A stretch of 5,658 nt of DNA, from positions 1-5,658 of the forward strand of contig JADDKG010000345.1 of NCBI GenBank assembly GCA_020253895.1, in the 5' to 3' direction. A program made the translations under genes and the position numbers. This document shows positions 1-4,830 of the stretch, piece by piece. Position 1 is the first letter of the stretch; every line of letters starts with the position of its first letter. Source of the DNA: Rubrobacter sp. Lineage in GTDB: Bacteria > Actinomycetota > Rubrobacteria > Rubrobacterales > Rubrobacteraceae. Under the pieces are notes generated by a model, which was not told the DNA's origin, did no database searches, and saw nothing but the letters and a program-made list of their open reading frames with translations.

Positions 1-671
1 AGCGGCTGGAGGTGGTAAAGGAGCTGGGGGAGGGGCGCTGGCTGCTGCGCGGACGGGATATCCCGGCGCTGCTGGAGCGGGCCGGGAGGATGCCGCTCCC
101 GCCGTACATAGAGCCCACCCCGGAGGCCGAGGCCTCCTACCAGACCGTGTACGCCCGCACCCCGGGCTCCGCCGCGGCCCCCACGGCGGGCTTCCACTTC
201 ACCGAGCGGGTGCTGCGGGGGGTGGAGGAGGCCGGGGCCCGGATAGCGAGGGTGGTCCTCCACGTGGGCCTCGGGACCTTCGCCCCCGTGCGGACCGAGC
301 GGCTCGAGGACCACAGGATGCACCGGGAGTACTATGCGGTGCCGGAGGAGACCGCCCGGGCCGTGGAGAAGGCGGAGCGGGTGGTCGCCGTCGGGACGAC
401 GGTGGTCCGCACCCTGGAGAGCTGGGCGCGCAGCGGGGTCCGCGAGGGGGAGTCCGACCTCTTTATCTACCCCGGGTACCGGTGGCGGGCGGTGGACGCC
501 CTGATCACCAACTTCCACCTCCCGCGCTCCACGCTGCTGGCGTTGGTGATGAGCTTCGCCGGGAAGGAGCTGATACGCGAGGCGTACGCGGTCGCGGTGA
601 GGGAGCGCTACCGCTTCTACTCCTTCGGGGATGCCATGCTGCTCCTGGGCGGCGGAAGGAGCCTGCGGTAG
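1..671 (+). CDS. queA: S-adenosylmethionine:tRNA ribosyltransferase-isomerase, C-terminal part (5' end outside window)
   Basis: QueA transfers and isomerises the ribose of S-adenosylmethionine onto 7-aminomethyl-7-deazaguanine at tRNA position 34, giving epoxyqueuosine in the cytoplasm. The frame is open from the left edge (first full codon at base 3) to TAG at 669-671, about 222 residues. The family is usually about 340-350 residues, so roughly the N-terminal third is missing. The GTG at 12 is internal, not the real start. QueA motifs appear in order: PLPPYI (96-113), YQTVYA (138-155), PTAGFHFTE (180-206), HVGLGTF (261-281), AVGTTVVRTLES (387-422), FIYPGY (462-479), ITNFHLP (504-524) and YRFYSFGDAML (609-641). 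All key motifs look intact. tgt, which acts one step earlier in the same pathway, follows after 20 nt, so the two are very likely one transcription unit. The motif match makes the identification secure. Confidence 0.97.
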   Translation, partial: RLEVVKELGEGRWLLRGRDIPALLERAGRMPLPPYIEPTPEAEASYQTVYARTPGSAAAPTAGFHFTERVLRGVEEAGARIARVVLHVGLGTFAPVRTERLEDHRMHREYYAVPEETARAVEKAERVVAVGTTVVRTLESWARSGVREGESDLFIYPGYRWRAVDALITNFHLPRSTLLALVMSFAGKELIREAYAVAVRERYRFYSFGDAMLLLGGGRSLR

Positions 672-691
672 GGGCTCCGCTCTCCATAGAG

Positions 692-1789
692 GTGCAGGCG
701 GTCTGCGGCGCGGCGCGTGCCGGGGTTCTCCACACCCCCCACGGCCCGGTGGAGACCCCGACCTTCATGCCCGTGGGGACCAAGGGGACGGTCAAGGGGC
801 TCTCGCCGCGGGACCTGGAGGAGATCGGGGCGGGCATCGTGCTCGGCAACACCTACCACCTCTACCTCCGGCCCGGTCCGGAGGTCGTGCGGGAGGCGGG
901 GGGATTGCACCGGTTCACCGGCTGGAGCGGGCCGATGCTCACCGACTCGGGCGGCTACCAGGTGTTCTCGCTGGCGGCGATCCGCCGCCTCTCCGAGGAG
1001 GGGGTGGAGTTCACCTCGGTCTACGACGGCTCGGTGCACGCCTTCACCCCGGAGCTCGCGGTCCGGGTGCAGGAGGCGCTGGGGGCTGACGTGGCGATGG
1101 TGCTGGACGAGTGCCCCCCGGCGGACGCCGGCCGTGACTACCACGCGACCTCGCTGCGCCGGACGGCGCGGTGGGCGGCCCGCTGCAAGAAGGCCCACTC
1201 CCGGCCGGACCAGGCGCTGTTCGGGATCGTCCAGGGCGGGCTCTACCCGGACCTGCGGGAGGAGAGCCTCCAGCGGACGCTGGAGCTTGACTTCGACGGG
1301 TACGCGGTGGGCGGGCTCTCGGTGGGCGAGCCGCGGGAGCGGATGCTGGAGATACTCTCCCTGATCGTACCCCGGATGCCGGAGGACAGGCCCCGCTACT
1401 TCATGGGGATCGGGGACCCGGTGGGGATCCTGGAGGTGATCTCGCTCGGTGTGGACATGTTCGACTGTGTGCTGCCCACCCGCCTCGCCCGCCACGGCAC
1501 CGCCCTCACCTCGGCCGGGAGGCTGAACCTGAAGAACGCCCGCTACCGCCGGGACTTCGGGCCCCTGGACCCCGACTGCCCCTGCGAGGCGTGCGCCGGC
1601 TTCAGCCGGGCCTACCTCTCTCACCTCGTGCGGGAGAACGAGCTGCTCGGACACCGGCTGGTTAGCCTGCACAACGTCGCCTTCGTCACCCGGCTCTGCC
1701 GGAGCGCCCGGCGGGAGATCCTCTCCGGCACCTACGGGGAGTGGATGCGGGCCTGGATCTCCCGCTACACCGCCTCTAGAAGCGGGTGA
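692..1789 (+). CDS. tgt: Queuine/preQ1 tRNA-guanine transglycosylase (bacterial Tgt)
   Basis: Tgt swaps guanine-34 of tRNAs with GUN anticodons (Asp, Asn, His, Tyr) for preQ1. With GTG 692 as start it has 365 residues, close to the usual 370-380. It shows TPTFMPVGTKGTVKG near the N-terminus, LTDSGGYQVFS with Asp85, GIVQGG, GYAVGGLSVGEP, and DMFDCVLPTR, where Asp258 matches the catalytic nucleophile. The C-terminal zinc site is C296-x-C298-x2-C301-x25-H327, complete. Start choice: the frame is open back to 482, but that extension reads through queA in another frame and looks non-coding. Between there and 692 I find no ATG, GTG, TTG or CTG close to the conserved N-terminus, so GTG 692 is the best start. 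It makes the protein about four residues shorter than E. coli Tgt, and no good Shine-Dalgarno precedes it, so coupling to queA translation is likely. The 3' end overlaps the convergent VLRF1-like gene by 14 nt. Confidence 0.96.
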   Translation: MQAVCGAARAGVLHTPHGPVETPTFMPVGTKGTVKGLSPRDLEEIGAGIVLGNTYHLYLRPGPEVVREAGGLHRFTGWSGPMLTDSGGYQVFSLAAIRRLSEEGVEFTSVYDGSVHAFTPELAVRVQEALGADVAMVLDECPPADAGRDYHATSLRRTARWAARCKKAHSRPDQALFGIVQGGLYPDLREESLQRTLELDFDGYAVGGLSVGEPRERMLEILSLIVPRMPEDRPRYFMGIGDPVGILEVISLGVDMFDCVLPTRLARHGTALTSAGRLNLKNARYRRDFGPLDPDCPCEACAGFSRAYLSHLVRENELLGHRLVSLHNVAFVTRLCRSARREILSGTYGEWMRAWISRYTASRSG

Positions 1790-2888
1790 GCCCCGCCAGC
1801 CCCCCGAGTTCCCTCCTGAGCACCTCGGCGTTCTCCCCGCGGGCGAACTCGATCCTGGCGTCCCTGGACCCGGCGAGGTCCAGCAGCGCGTCCGCCGCCC
1901 GCCGGGTGCGGGTCTCCTTACCGCAGTAGGGGCACCTGCCGTCCTCCCCTGCGCGGGAGACGGCCAGCGAACAGGAGTCGCACCACGCCACCTCGCCGGA
2001 GAACGGCCAGGGCACGATCAGCGCGTACACCCTTCCCTCGGCGAGCGCCTCTATGGTCCTCTCGCGACCGTAGACCCCCCGCTCGCGGGCCTCCGCGAGC
2101 AGTCTGCGCTCCTCCTCGCGCTCCAGACGGTCCTCCAGCTCTGAGACCCGGCGCAGGACCTCCGCCTCAGAGGCGCCGGTAGGCAGGTGCGCCCGACCGC
2201 CCACCAGCCGGGCGGCGTCCGCCGGCAGCGCCTCGGCGAAGGCCGCCGTCCGCTCCTCCGGTCCCGTCAGGATCAGGCGCTTCACCCCGAACCGGCTGAC
2301 GAGGTGCCGGATCTCCTCCGCCAGCTCCTTGTAGAAGCGCCTGGTCTGGGCCTCCACCCGCCTCTCGAAGAGGTCCTGCGCCATGCCCCCCTGGGGGTTC
2401 GCCGAGGAGGGGGAGATGGTTATCTCGCGCCACCCCGCGGTGTTGAAGACGTTCGCCGCCCCCAGTTCTTCCTCGATCTGCCCGAGCGAGGTGACGAAGA
2501 AGCGGAACCTCTTGGCGTCTATGAGCACCACACCCGTGGGCTGGTACTCGTCGATGACGAGCTGGAGCGGCGCCAGATGCGGCTCGCCCCAGACGATCTC
2601 CTCCGGCATCTCAGCCTGCAGCAGCAGGGTCTCCATCCCATCCTGCGGGGAGGCGAAGAGCACGAGCGTCCTGCCCAGCCGCTGGCGCCCCTCCACGTAC
2701 CGCGACACCGTCTCGGCCAGCTTTTTGGGGACCCCGAGCTCCTTTAGAGCATCCTTGAGGCGCAGCGCGTAAGCCTTGTTGCGGTTCTCGGGGTCCGCCG
2801 GGTTGGTGTTGAGGTAAACGGAGAGCACCGGCTCCTCAAAGCCCTCGACCCGCTTCTTGAGCTTCTCCAGATCCTCGAGGTTCAGCAT
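1776..2888 (-). CDS. Vms1/VLRF1-type bacterial eRF1-like peptidyl-tRNA hydrolase / release factor
   Basis: The product has 370 residues. The ATG at 2888 is chosen because GGAGGG (2895-2900) lies 6 nt upstream; the frame stays open to 3113 but that part is low-complexity and looks non-coding. Three regions resemble eRF1/aRF1 superfamily proteins: an N-terminal domain (about 1-120; VLSVYLNTNP at 21-30), a middle domain with G167-G168-M169-A170-Q171 followed by a charged helix (DLFERRVEAQTRRFYKEL), and a C-terminal domain after a charged, probably coiled linker (about 240-270). That last domain has a zinc ribbon C303-x2-C306-x12-C319-x2-C322 and ends GGLAGLTRF, like the GGIAAILRY end of archaeal and eukaryotic RF1. 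Q171 probably replaces the GGQ glutamine in peptidyl-tRNA hydrolysis. I see no NIKS-like stop-codon-reading motif, so a rescue or quality-control role is more likely than normal termination. That role is inferred; the family assignment is by eye and fairly firm. It may share a transcript with the regulator gene upstream. Confidence 0.85.
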   Translation of the reverse strand: MLNLEDLEKLKKRVEGFEEPVLSVYLNTNPADPENRNKAYALRLKDALKELGVPKKLAETVSRYVEGRQRLGRTLVLFASPQDGMETLLLQAEMPEEIVWGEPHLAPLQLVIDEYQPTGVVLIDAKRFRFFVTSLGQIEEELGAANVFNTAGWREITISPSSANPQGGMAQDLFERRVEAQTRRFYKELAEEIRHLVSRFGVKRLILTGPEERTAAFAEALPADAARLVGGRAHLPTGASEAEVLRRVSELEDRLEREEERRLLAEARERGVYGRERTIEALAEGRVYALIVPWPFSGEVAWCDSCSLAVSRAGEDGRCPYCGKETRTRRAADALLDLAGSRDARIEFARGENAEVLRRELGGLAGLTRF

Positions 2889-2894
2889 GCGATA

Positions 2895-2901
2895 CCCTCC
2901 T
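2895..2901 (-). promoter_or_regulatory. Shine-Dalgarno site of the VLRF1-like gene
   Basis: The minus strand reads AGGAGGG here, ending 6 nt before the ATG at 2888. This strong site decides the start against the longer open frame that reaches 3113. Confidence 0.85.
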
Positions 2902-2914
2902 CGACGATTACGGT

Positions 2915-2934
2915 AGAGCGCTCTTCCGCGCTCT
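2915..2934 (-). repeat. Perfect 7-bp inverted repeat in the leader of the VLRF1-like gene
   Basis: AGAGCGC (2915-2921) and GCGCTCT (2928-2934) are perfect complements around a 6-nt loop. In a minus-strand transcript this would fold as a hairpin 27-46 nt before the start codon and upstream of the Shine-Dalgarno site. It is not followed by a T run, so it does not look like an intrinsic terminator. Its function is unknown. Confidence 0.5.
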
Positions 2935-2993
2935 CCGCATGCCCCTGACAGCGCTTTCGGCAAAGGATACCCTCTCCCGGAACGATGGGGGGA

Positions 2994-3043
2994 GGGCGCC
3001 CCGCCGTCGTCTGGAGGGGGGATTGCCGAAGGGCGGGGCGCCC
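2994..3043 (-). repeat. Perfect 12-bp GC inverted repeat between the regulator and VLRF1-like genes
   Basis: GGGCGCCCCGCC (2994-3005) is the exact reverse complement of GGCGGGGCGCCC (3032-3043), with a 26-nt loop. It lies about 130 nt beyond the stop of the Crp-family gene and about 105 nt before the VLRF1-like start, both on the minus strand. The following minus-strand bases are C-rich (TCCCCCC), not a T tract, so it is not a standard Rho-independent terminator. It could be a GC-only terminator, a leader structure or a protein-binding dyad; sequence alone does not decide. Confidence 0.5.
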
Positions 3044-3062
3044 GCAGTTGGCGGCTCCGGGG

Positions 3063-3087
3063 TGCCCGCCCGCCGGAAGGGGCGGCA
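3063..3087 (-). repeat. Bulged hairpin in the same intergenic region
   Basis: TGCCCGCCC (3063-3071) pairs with GGGCGGCA (3080-3087), giving eight base pairs with one bulged C and an 8-nt loop. With the repeats at 2994-3043 and 2915-2934 it makes the 287-nt gap 2889-3175 unusually rich in potential RNA structure. I see no gene in this gap. A weak -10-like GATAAT lies on the minus strand at 3119-3124, without a convincing -35. Confidence 0.4.
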
Positions 3088-3175
3088 GATCCCACCACGA
3101 TGAGCCAGCGCACAAGAAATTATCCCCCCTTCCGGCTTCGCGGTAAGCATCCCCGGACACCCGCACGCGTCGGGT

Positions 3176-3889
3176 TCATGTATCCGGAGACACATGTCCT
3201 GCAAGCTTCCTCAGCAGCTTGAGGTTCCGCACCAGGAGCCTCCGGTCGGAGACTTCCACCGCCCCGCTGCGCTGCAGCCGTCCGAGCGCCTTGGTCACGG
3301 CCTCGCGGTTGGCCCCGATCATGGACCCGAGCTGGCGGTGGGTGTAGCGGAAGGGGATCCTGTACCCTTCCTGGGTGACAACCCCCTCCTGCTCGGCGAG
3401 CCGAACGAGCAGCGCGGCGAGCCGCTCGGTGACGTTCCGGGACGCCATCTCGGCCAGCCTCTCCTCCCTGTCGCGCAGCCGCCGGCTGAGCAGCTCTACG
3501 ATCCGGATGCCCACCTCGGGATGCTCCCTGATGAGACGCCTGAGATCCTCCTTGCCGATGACGGAGACCTCCGCCGGCTCGAGCGCCTCGGCGTAGGCGC
3601 CCTGCCTGCTGCTCCCGGTTAAGGACATCTCTCCAAAAACGGTCCCGGGGCCCACCACCGCAAGCGTGAAATCTCGCCCACCCACCAGCTTGTAGAGGCG
3701 TACCCTCCCCTCGTGCAAAAGGAATAACCTGTCCGCCGGGTCCCCCGGCACGTAGCACAACTCCCCCCGCTCCAGCCGGAAGACCGGCAGGCGCCAGTTG
3801 AGCCGTTCTATCTCCTCCTCCGGCAGCGGCTCCAGAATGTCCACGAGGGAGAGCCTGCGGGCCCGCTCTTCCCAGCGCCCGGGACGCAA
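3176..3889 (-). CDS. Crp/Fnr-family transcriptional regulator
   Basis: The product has 237 residues: an N-terminal cyclic-nucleotide-binding-like beta-barrel (about 20-115, with FGEMSLTG at 85-92), a long dimerisation helix (about 118-150, VELLSRRLRDREERLAEMA) and a winged helix-turn-helix (about 155-225). The recognition helix, ANREAVTKALGRLQ (193-206), keeps the Arg195-Glu196 pair of CRP (Arg180-Glu181) and has Lys200 where CRP has Arg185. In the phosphate-binding cassette Glu87 is kept, but my alignment puts Gln96-Gly97 at the CRP Arg82-Ser83 positions, which argues against cAMP as ligand. There is one cysteine (C45), so no FNR-type iron-sulfur cluster. The start is TTG 3889: an in-frame TAG lies at 3893-3895, and a GGGG tract precedes the TTG by about 6 nt. 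GTG at 3844 is an alternative start (222 residues). The gene is divergent from the phosphoesterase-like gene, whose promoter it may control along with its own (inference). The ligand is unknown. Confidence 0.92.
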   Translation of the reverse strand: MRPGRWEERARRLSLVDILEPLPEEEIERLNWRLPVFRLERGELCYVPGDPADRLFLLHEGRVRLYKLVGGRDFTLAVVGPGTVFGEMSLTGSSRQGAYAEALEPAEVSVIGKEDLRRLIREHPEVGIRIVELLSRRLRDREERLAEMASRNVTERLAALLVRLAEQEGVVTQEGYRIPFRYTHRQLGSMIGANREAVTKALGRLQRSGAVEVSDRRLLVRNLKLLRKLAGHVSPDT

Positions 3890-4013
3890 TCCCTACCCCG
3901 CATCCCGGACGGACAACCCGCCCGTGCAGCCTCCATCACCCAGCAACAGCCCCCTCTCTCGCTCTCCACACCCACATCCTAACCCATCGCCTCCCCGCCG
4001 TTTCTACCGTGGC
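3890..4013. other. C-rich untranslated region between the regulator start and the AT island
   Basis: The plus strand is strongly pyrimidine-rich, with long C/T/A runs and almost no G between about 3930 and 3995. The regulator transcript would therefore have a G-rich, purine-rich leader of roughly 130 nt. I find no convincing gene or terminator in it. Confidence 0.5.
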
Positions 4014-4043
4014 TTGTCTTTTTGGATTCTAGTTTATTAAATA
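4014..4043 (+). promoter_or_regulatory. Candidate promoter for the phosphoesterase-like gene
   Basis: TTGTCT (4014-4019) is a fair -35. TTAAAT (4037-4042, 17-nt spacer) or TAAATA (4038-4043, 18-nt spacer) could serve as -10. Transcription would start near 4050, about 20 nt before the Shine-Dalgarno site. The whole stretch is AT-rich, so the exact -10 is uncertain. It overlaps the opposing candidate promoter, so the two may compete or be co-regulated. Confidence 0.4.
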
Positions 4044-4055
4044 TATTTACTTCAA
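4026..4055 (-). promoter_or_regulatory. Candidate sigma-70-type promoter for the Crp-family gene
   Basis: On the minus strand, TTGAAG (4055 to 4050) and TAGAAT (4031 to 4026) are separated by 18 nt. They match four of six and five of six bases of the -35 and -10 consensus. Transcription would begin near 4019, leaving a leader of about 130 nt before TTG 3889. The site lies in the AT-rich island between the divergent genes. It is predicted from sequence only. Confidence 0.55.
4038..4049. repeat. Perfect 12-bp AT palindrome in the divergent promoter region
   Basis: TAAATATATTTA is a perfect palindrome. It overlaps the candidate plus-strand -10 and abuts the minus-strand -35 (4050-4055), a suitable place for an operator acting on both genes. 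The neighbouring dimeric Crp-family regulator is a possible binder, but the site does not resemble the known TGTGA-type CRP half-site, so this is only an inference. Confidence 0.4.
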
Positions 4056-4070
4056 TAAGCGTATTAGTGC

Positions 4071-4081
4071 AAAGGAGGTGA
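4071..4081 (+). promoter_or_regulatory. Near-perfect Shine-Dalgarno site of the phosphoesterase-like gene
   Basis: AAAGGAGGTGA is almost the full complement of the 3' end of 16S rRNA, with GGAGG ending 6 nt before the ATG at 4085. It fixes the start and predicts efficient translation. It contrasts with tgt and secD, which have no clear site. Confidence 0.92.
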
Positions 4082-4084
4082 GAG

Positions 4085-4774
4085 ATGCGCAAGAGGGTGG
4101 ACAGGGTGGTTGCGGCCTCCGGGGTCGGGGGCGACGTCGAGCGGGTAGAGAGGCTGCTTGGGGAGGCCAGGGAGCGCCACGGGGCGGATGCGGTGGTGCT
4201 TCTCGGGGATCTCAGCGCCCGGGGGGAGGCTGAGGAGTACGCCGGGCTTCTGCGGGCGCTCGGGGAGGCCAACCTGCCCGCCTTCTACGTGCCCGGTCCG
4301 GGGGATGCTCCCCTTGGGAGGTACCTCAGGGAGGCCTACAACGCCGAGATAGTCTTCCCCTTCCTGCACGGGGTGCACGGGAGCTTCGCCTTTGGACCCG
4401 GGTACGTGCTGTTTGCCGGGATGGGCGGTGAGGTCGTGGACGGGGCTCATCCCGGGCGGGAGGAGGAGTGGCGTCTGCGCTACCCGGCTTGGGAGGCGGA
4501 GTACCGGCTCAAGGTGCTCCACGAGCTCAGGGACTACCAGCGGGTCTTTTTGCTGGGGACACCGCCGGCGCACAAGGGGTTTGGCGAGGGCGGCAGCCAG
4601 ACGCTGGCCGAGCTGGTGAAGACCCATTCGCCGCGGGTGGCGTTCGTGGGGGGCGAGGGCTTTGCGCGGGAGGAGCTCGGCACCTCGCTCGTGGTCTCGC
4701 CCGGGGCCCTTTCTGAGGGCAGGTATGCGGTTGTGGGGATCATGGGGAGGGAGGCCGAGCCCCAGAAGCTCTAA
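4085..4774 (+). CDS. TT1561-like calcineurin-type phosphoesterase superfamily protein with degenerate metal site
   Basis: The product has 229 residues, with no signal peptide or membrane segment, so it is probably cytoplasmic. The overall pattern is that of a calcineurin-like phosphoesterase fold: an N-terminal strand (VDRVVAASG), GDLSARG (41-47), LPAFYVPGPGDAP (64-76), a strand ending LLGTPPAHKG (156-165) and VAFVGGEG (185-192). It closely resembles, from memory, Thermus thermophilus TT1561, a structural-genomics protein that heads its own family in this superfamily. Key residues differ from active enzymes: the D-x-H of motif I is replaced by S12-G-V-G-G, the GNHD motif reads G71-P-G-D74, and the final GHxH reads G189-G-E-G. 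D42, D74 and H163 remain. It may be a pseudoenzyme or bind metal differently; no substrate can be assigned. It has its own strong Shine-Dalgarno site and promoter region, and secD follows after 56 nt on the same strand. Confidence 0.82.
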   Translation: MRKRVDRVVAASGVGGDVERVERLLGEARERHGADAVVLLGDLSARGEAEEYAGLLRALGEANLPAFYVPGPGDAPLGRYLREAYNAEIVFPFLHGVHGSFAFGPGYVLFAGMGGEVVDGAHPGREEEWRLRYPAWEAEYRLKVLHELRDYQRVFLLGTPPAHKGFGEGGSQTLAELVKTHSPRVAFVGGEGFAREELGTSLVVSPGALSEGRYAVVGIMGREAEPQKL

Positions 4775-4802
4775 GAGGCCGGGACGGGTATAAGTGGCCG
4801 GG

Positions 4803-4829
4803 GGCTGGTGCTAGAATCTAGCCCCAGCC
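4803..4829. repeat. 27-nt near-perfect inverted repeat directly upstream of secD
   Basis: The arms GGCTGGTGCTAGA (4803-4815) and TCTAGCCCCAGCC (4817-4829) are complementary at 12 of 13 positions around a single A at 4816. The only mismatch is T4809 against C4823. As DNA it is operator-like and covers the candidate -10. As RNA it would give a strong hairpin ending 1 nt before the secD ATG. No T tract follows, so it is a poor intrinsic terminator for the upstream gene. Confidence 0.75.
4812..4817 (+). promoter_or_regulatory. Candidate -10 element of secD
   Basis: TAGAAT matches five of six bases of TATAAT and lies 13 nt before the ATG at 4831. Transcription would start about 6-7 nt before the ATG, giving an almost leaderless mRNA, which fits the missing Shine-Dalgarno site. 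No good -35 is seen: the expected place reads TATAAG (4789-4794). The alternative is read-through from the upstream gene. Confidence 0.35.
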
Positions 4830-4830
4830 G

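Noticed and set aside
482..691. N-terminal extension of the tgt frame into queA
   Set aside because: It reads queA in another frame, the peptide is low-complexity, and bacterial Tgt proteins begin close to the conserved RAG motif.
617..1672. Open frame of about 350 codons antisense to tgt
   Set aside because: It lies opposite a well-supported gene, its translation is low-complexity and rich in R, P, V, H and E, and it matches no family. Long antisense frames are expected in GC-rich DNA.
2987..3037. Possible G-quadruplex from the G tracts around the 12-bp inverted repeat
   Set aside because: The tracts do not form four clean GGG blocks with short loops, and the perfect hairpin would compete.
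2889..3113. 75-codon upstream extension of the VLRF1-like frame
   Set aside because: The peptide is arginine-, proline- and glycine-rich with no family match, and the strong Shine-Dalgarno site before ATG 2888 decides for the shorter protein.
3936..3977. Small minus-strand leader peptide MWVWRARERGAVAG upstream of the regulator, with two Trp codons near the start
   Set aside because: It has no convincing Shine-Dalgarno site at proper spacing and no attenuator hairpin with a T run follows. It is probably chance in a G-rich leader.
3798..4040. Plus-strand 80-codon frame across the regulator start and the C-rich tract
   Set aside because: The translation is serine- and proline-rich low complexity, opposite a real gene, with no ribosome site.
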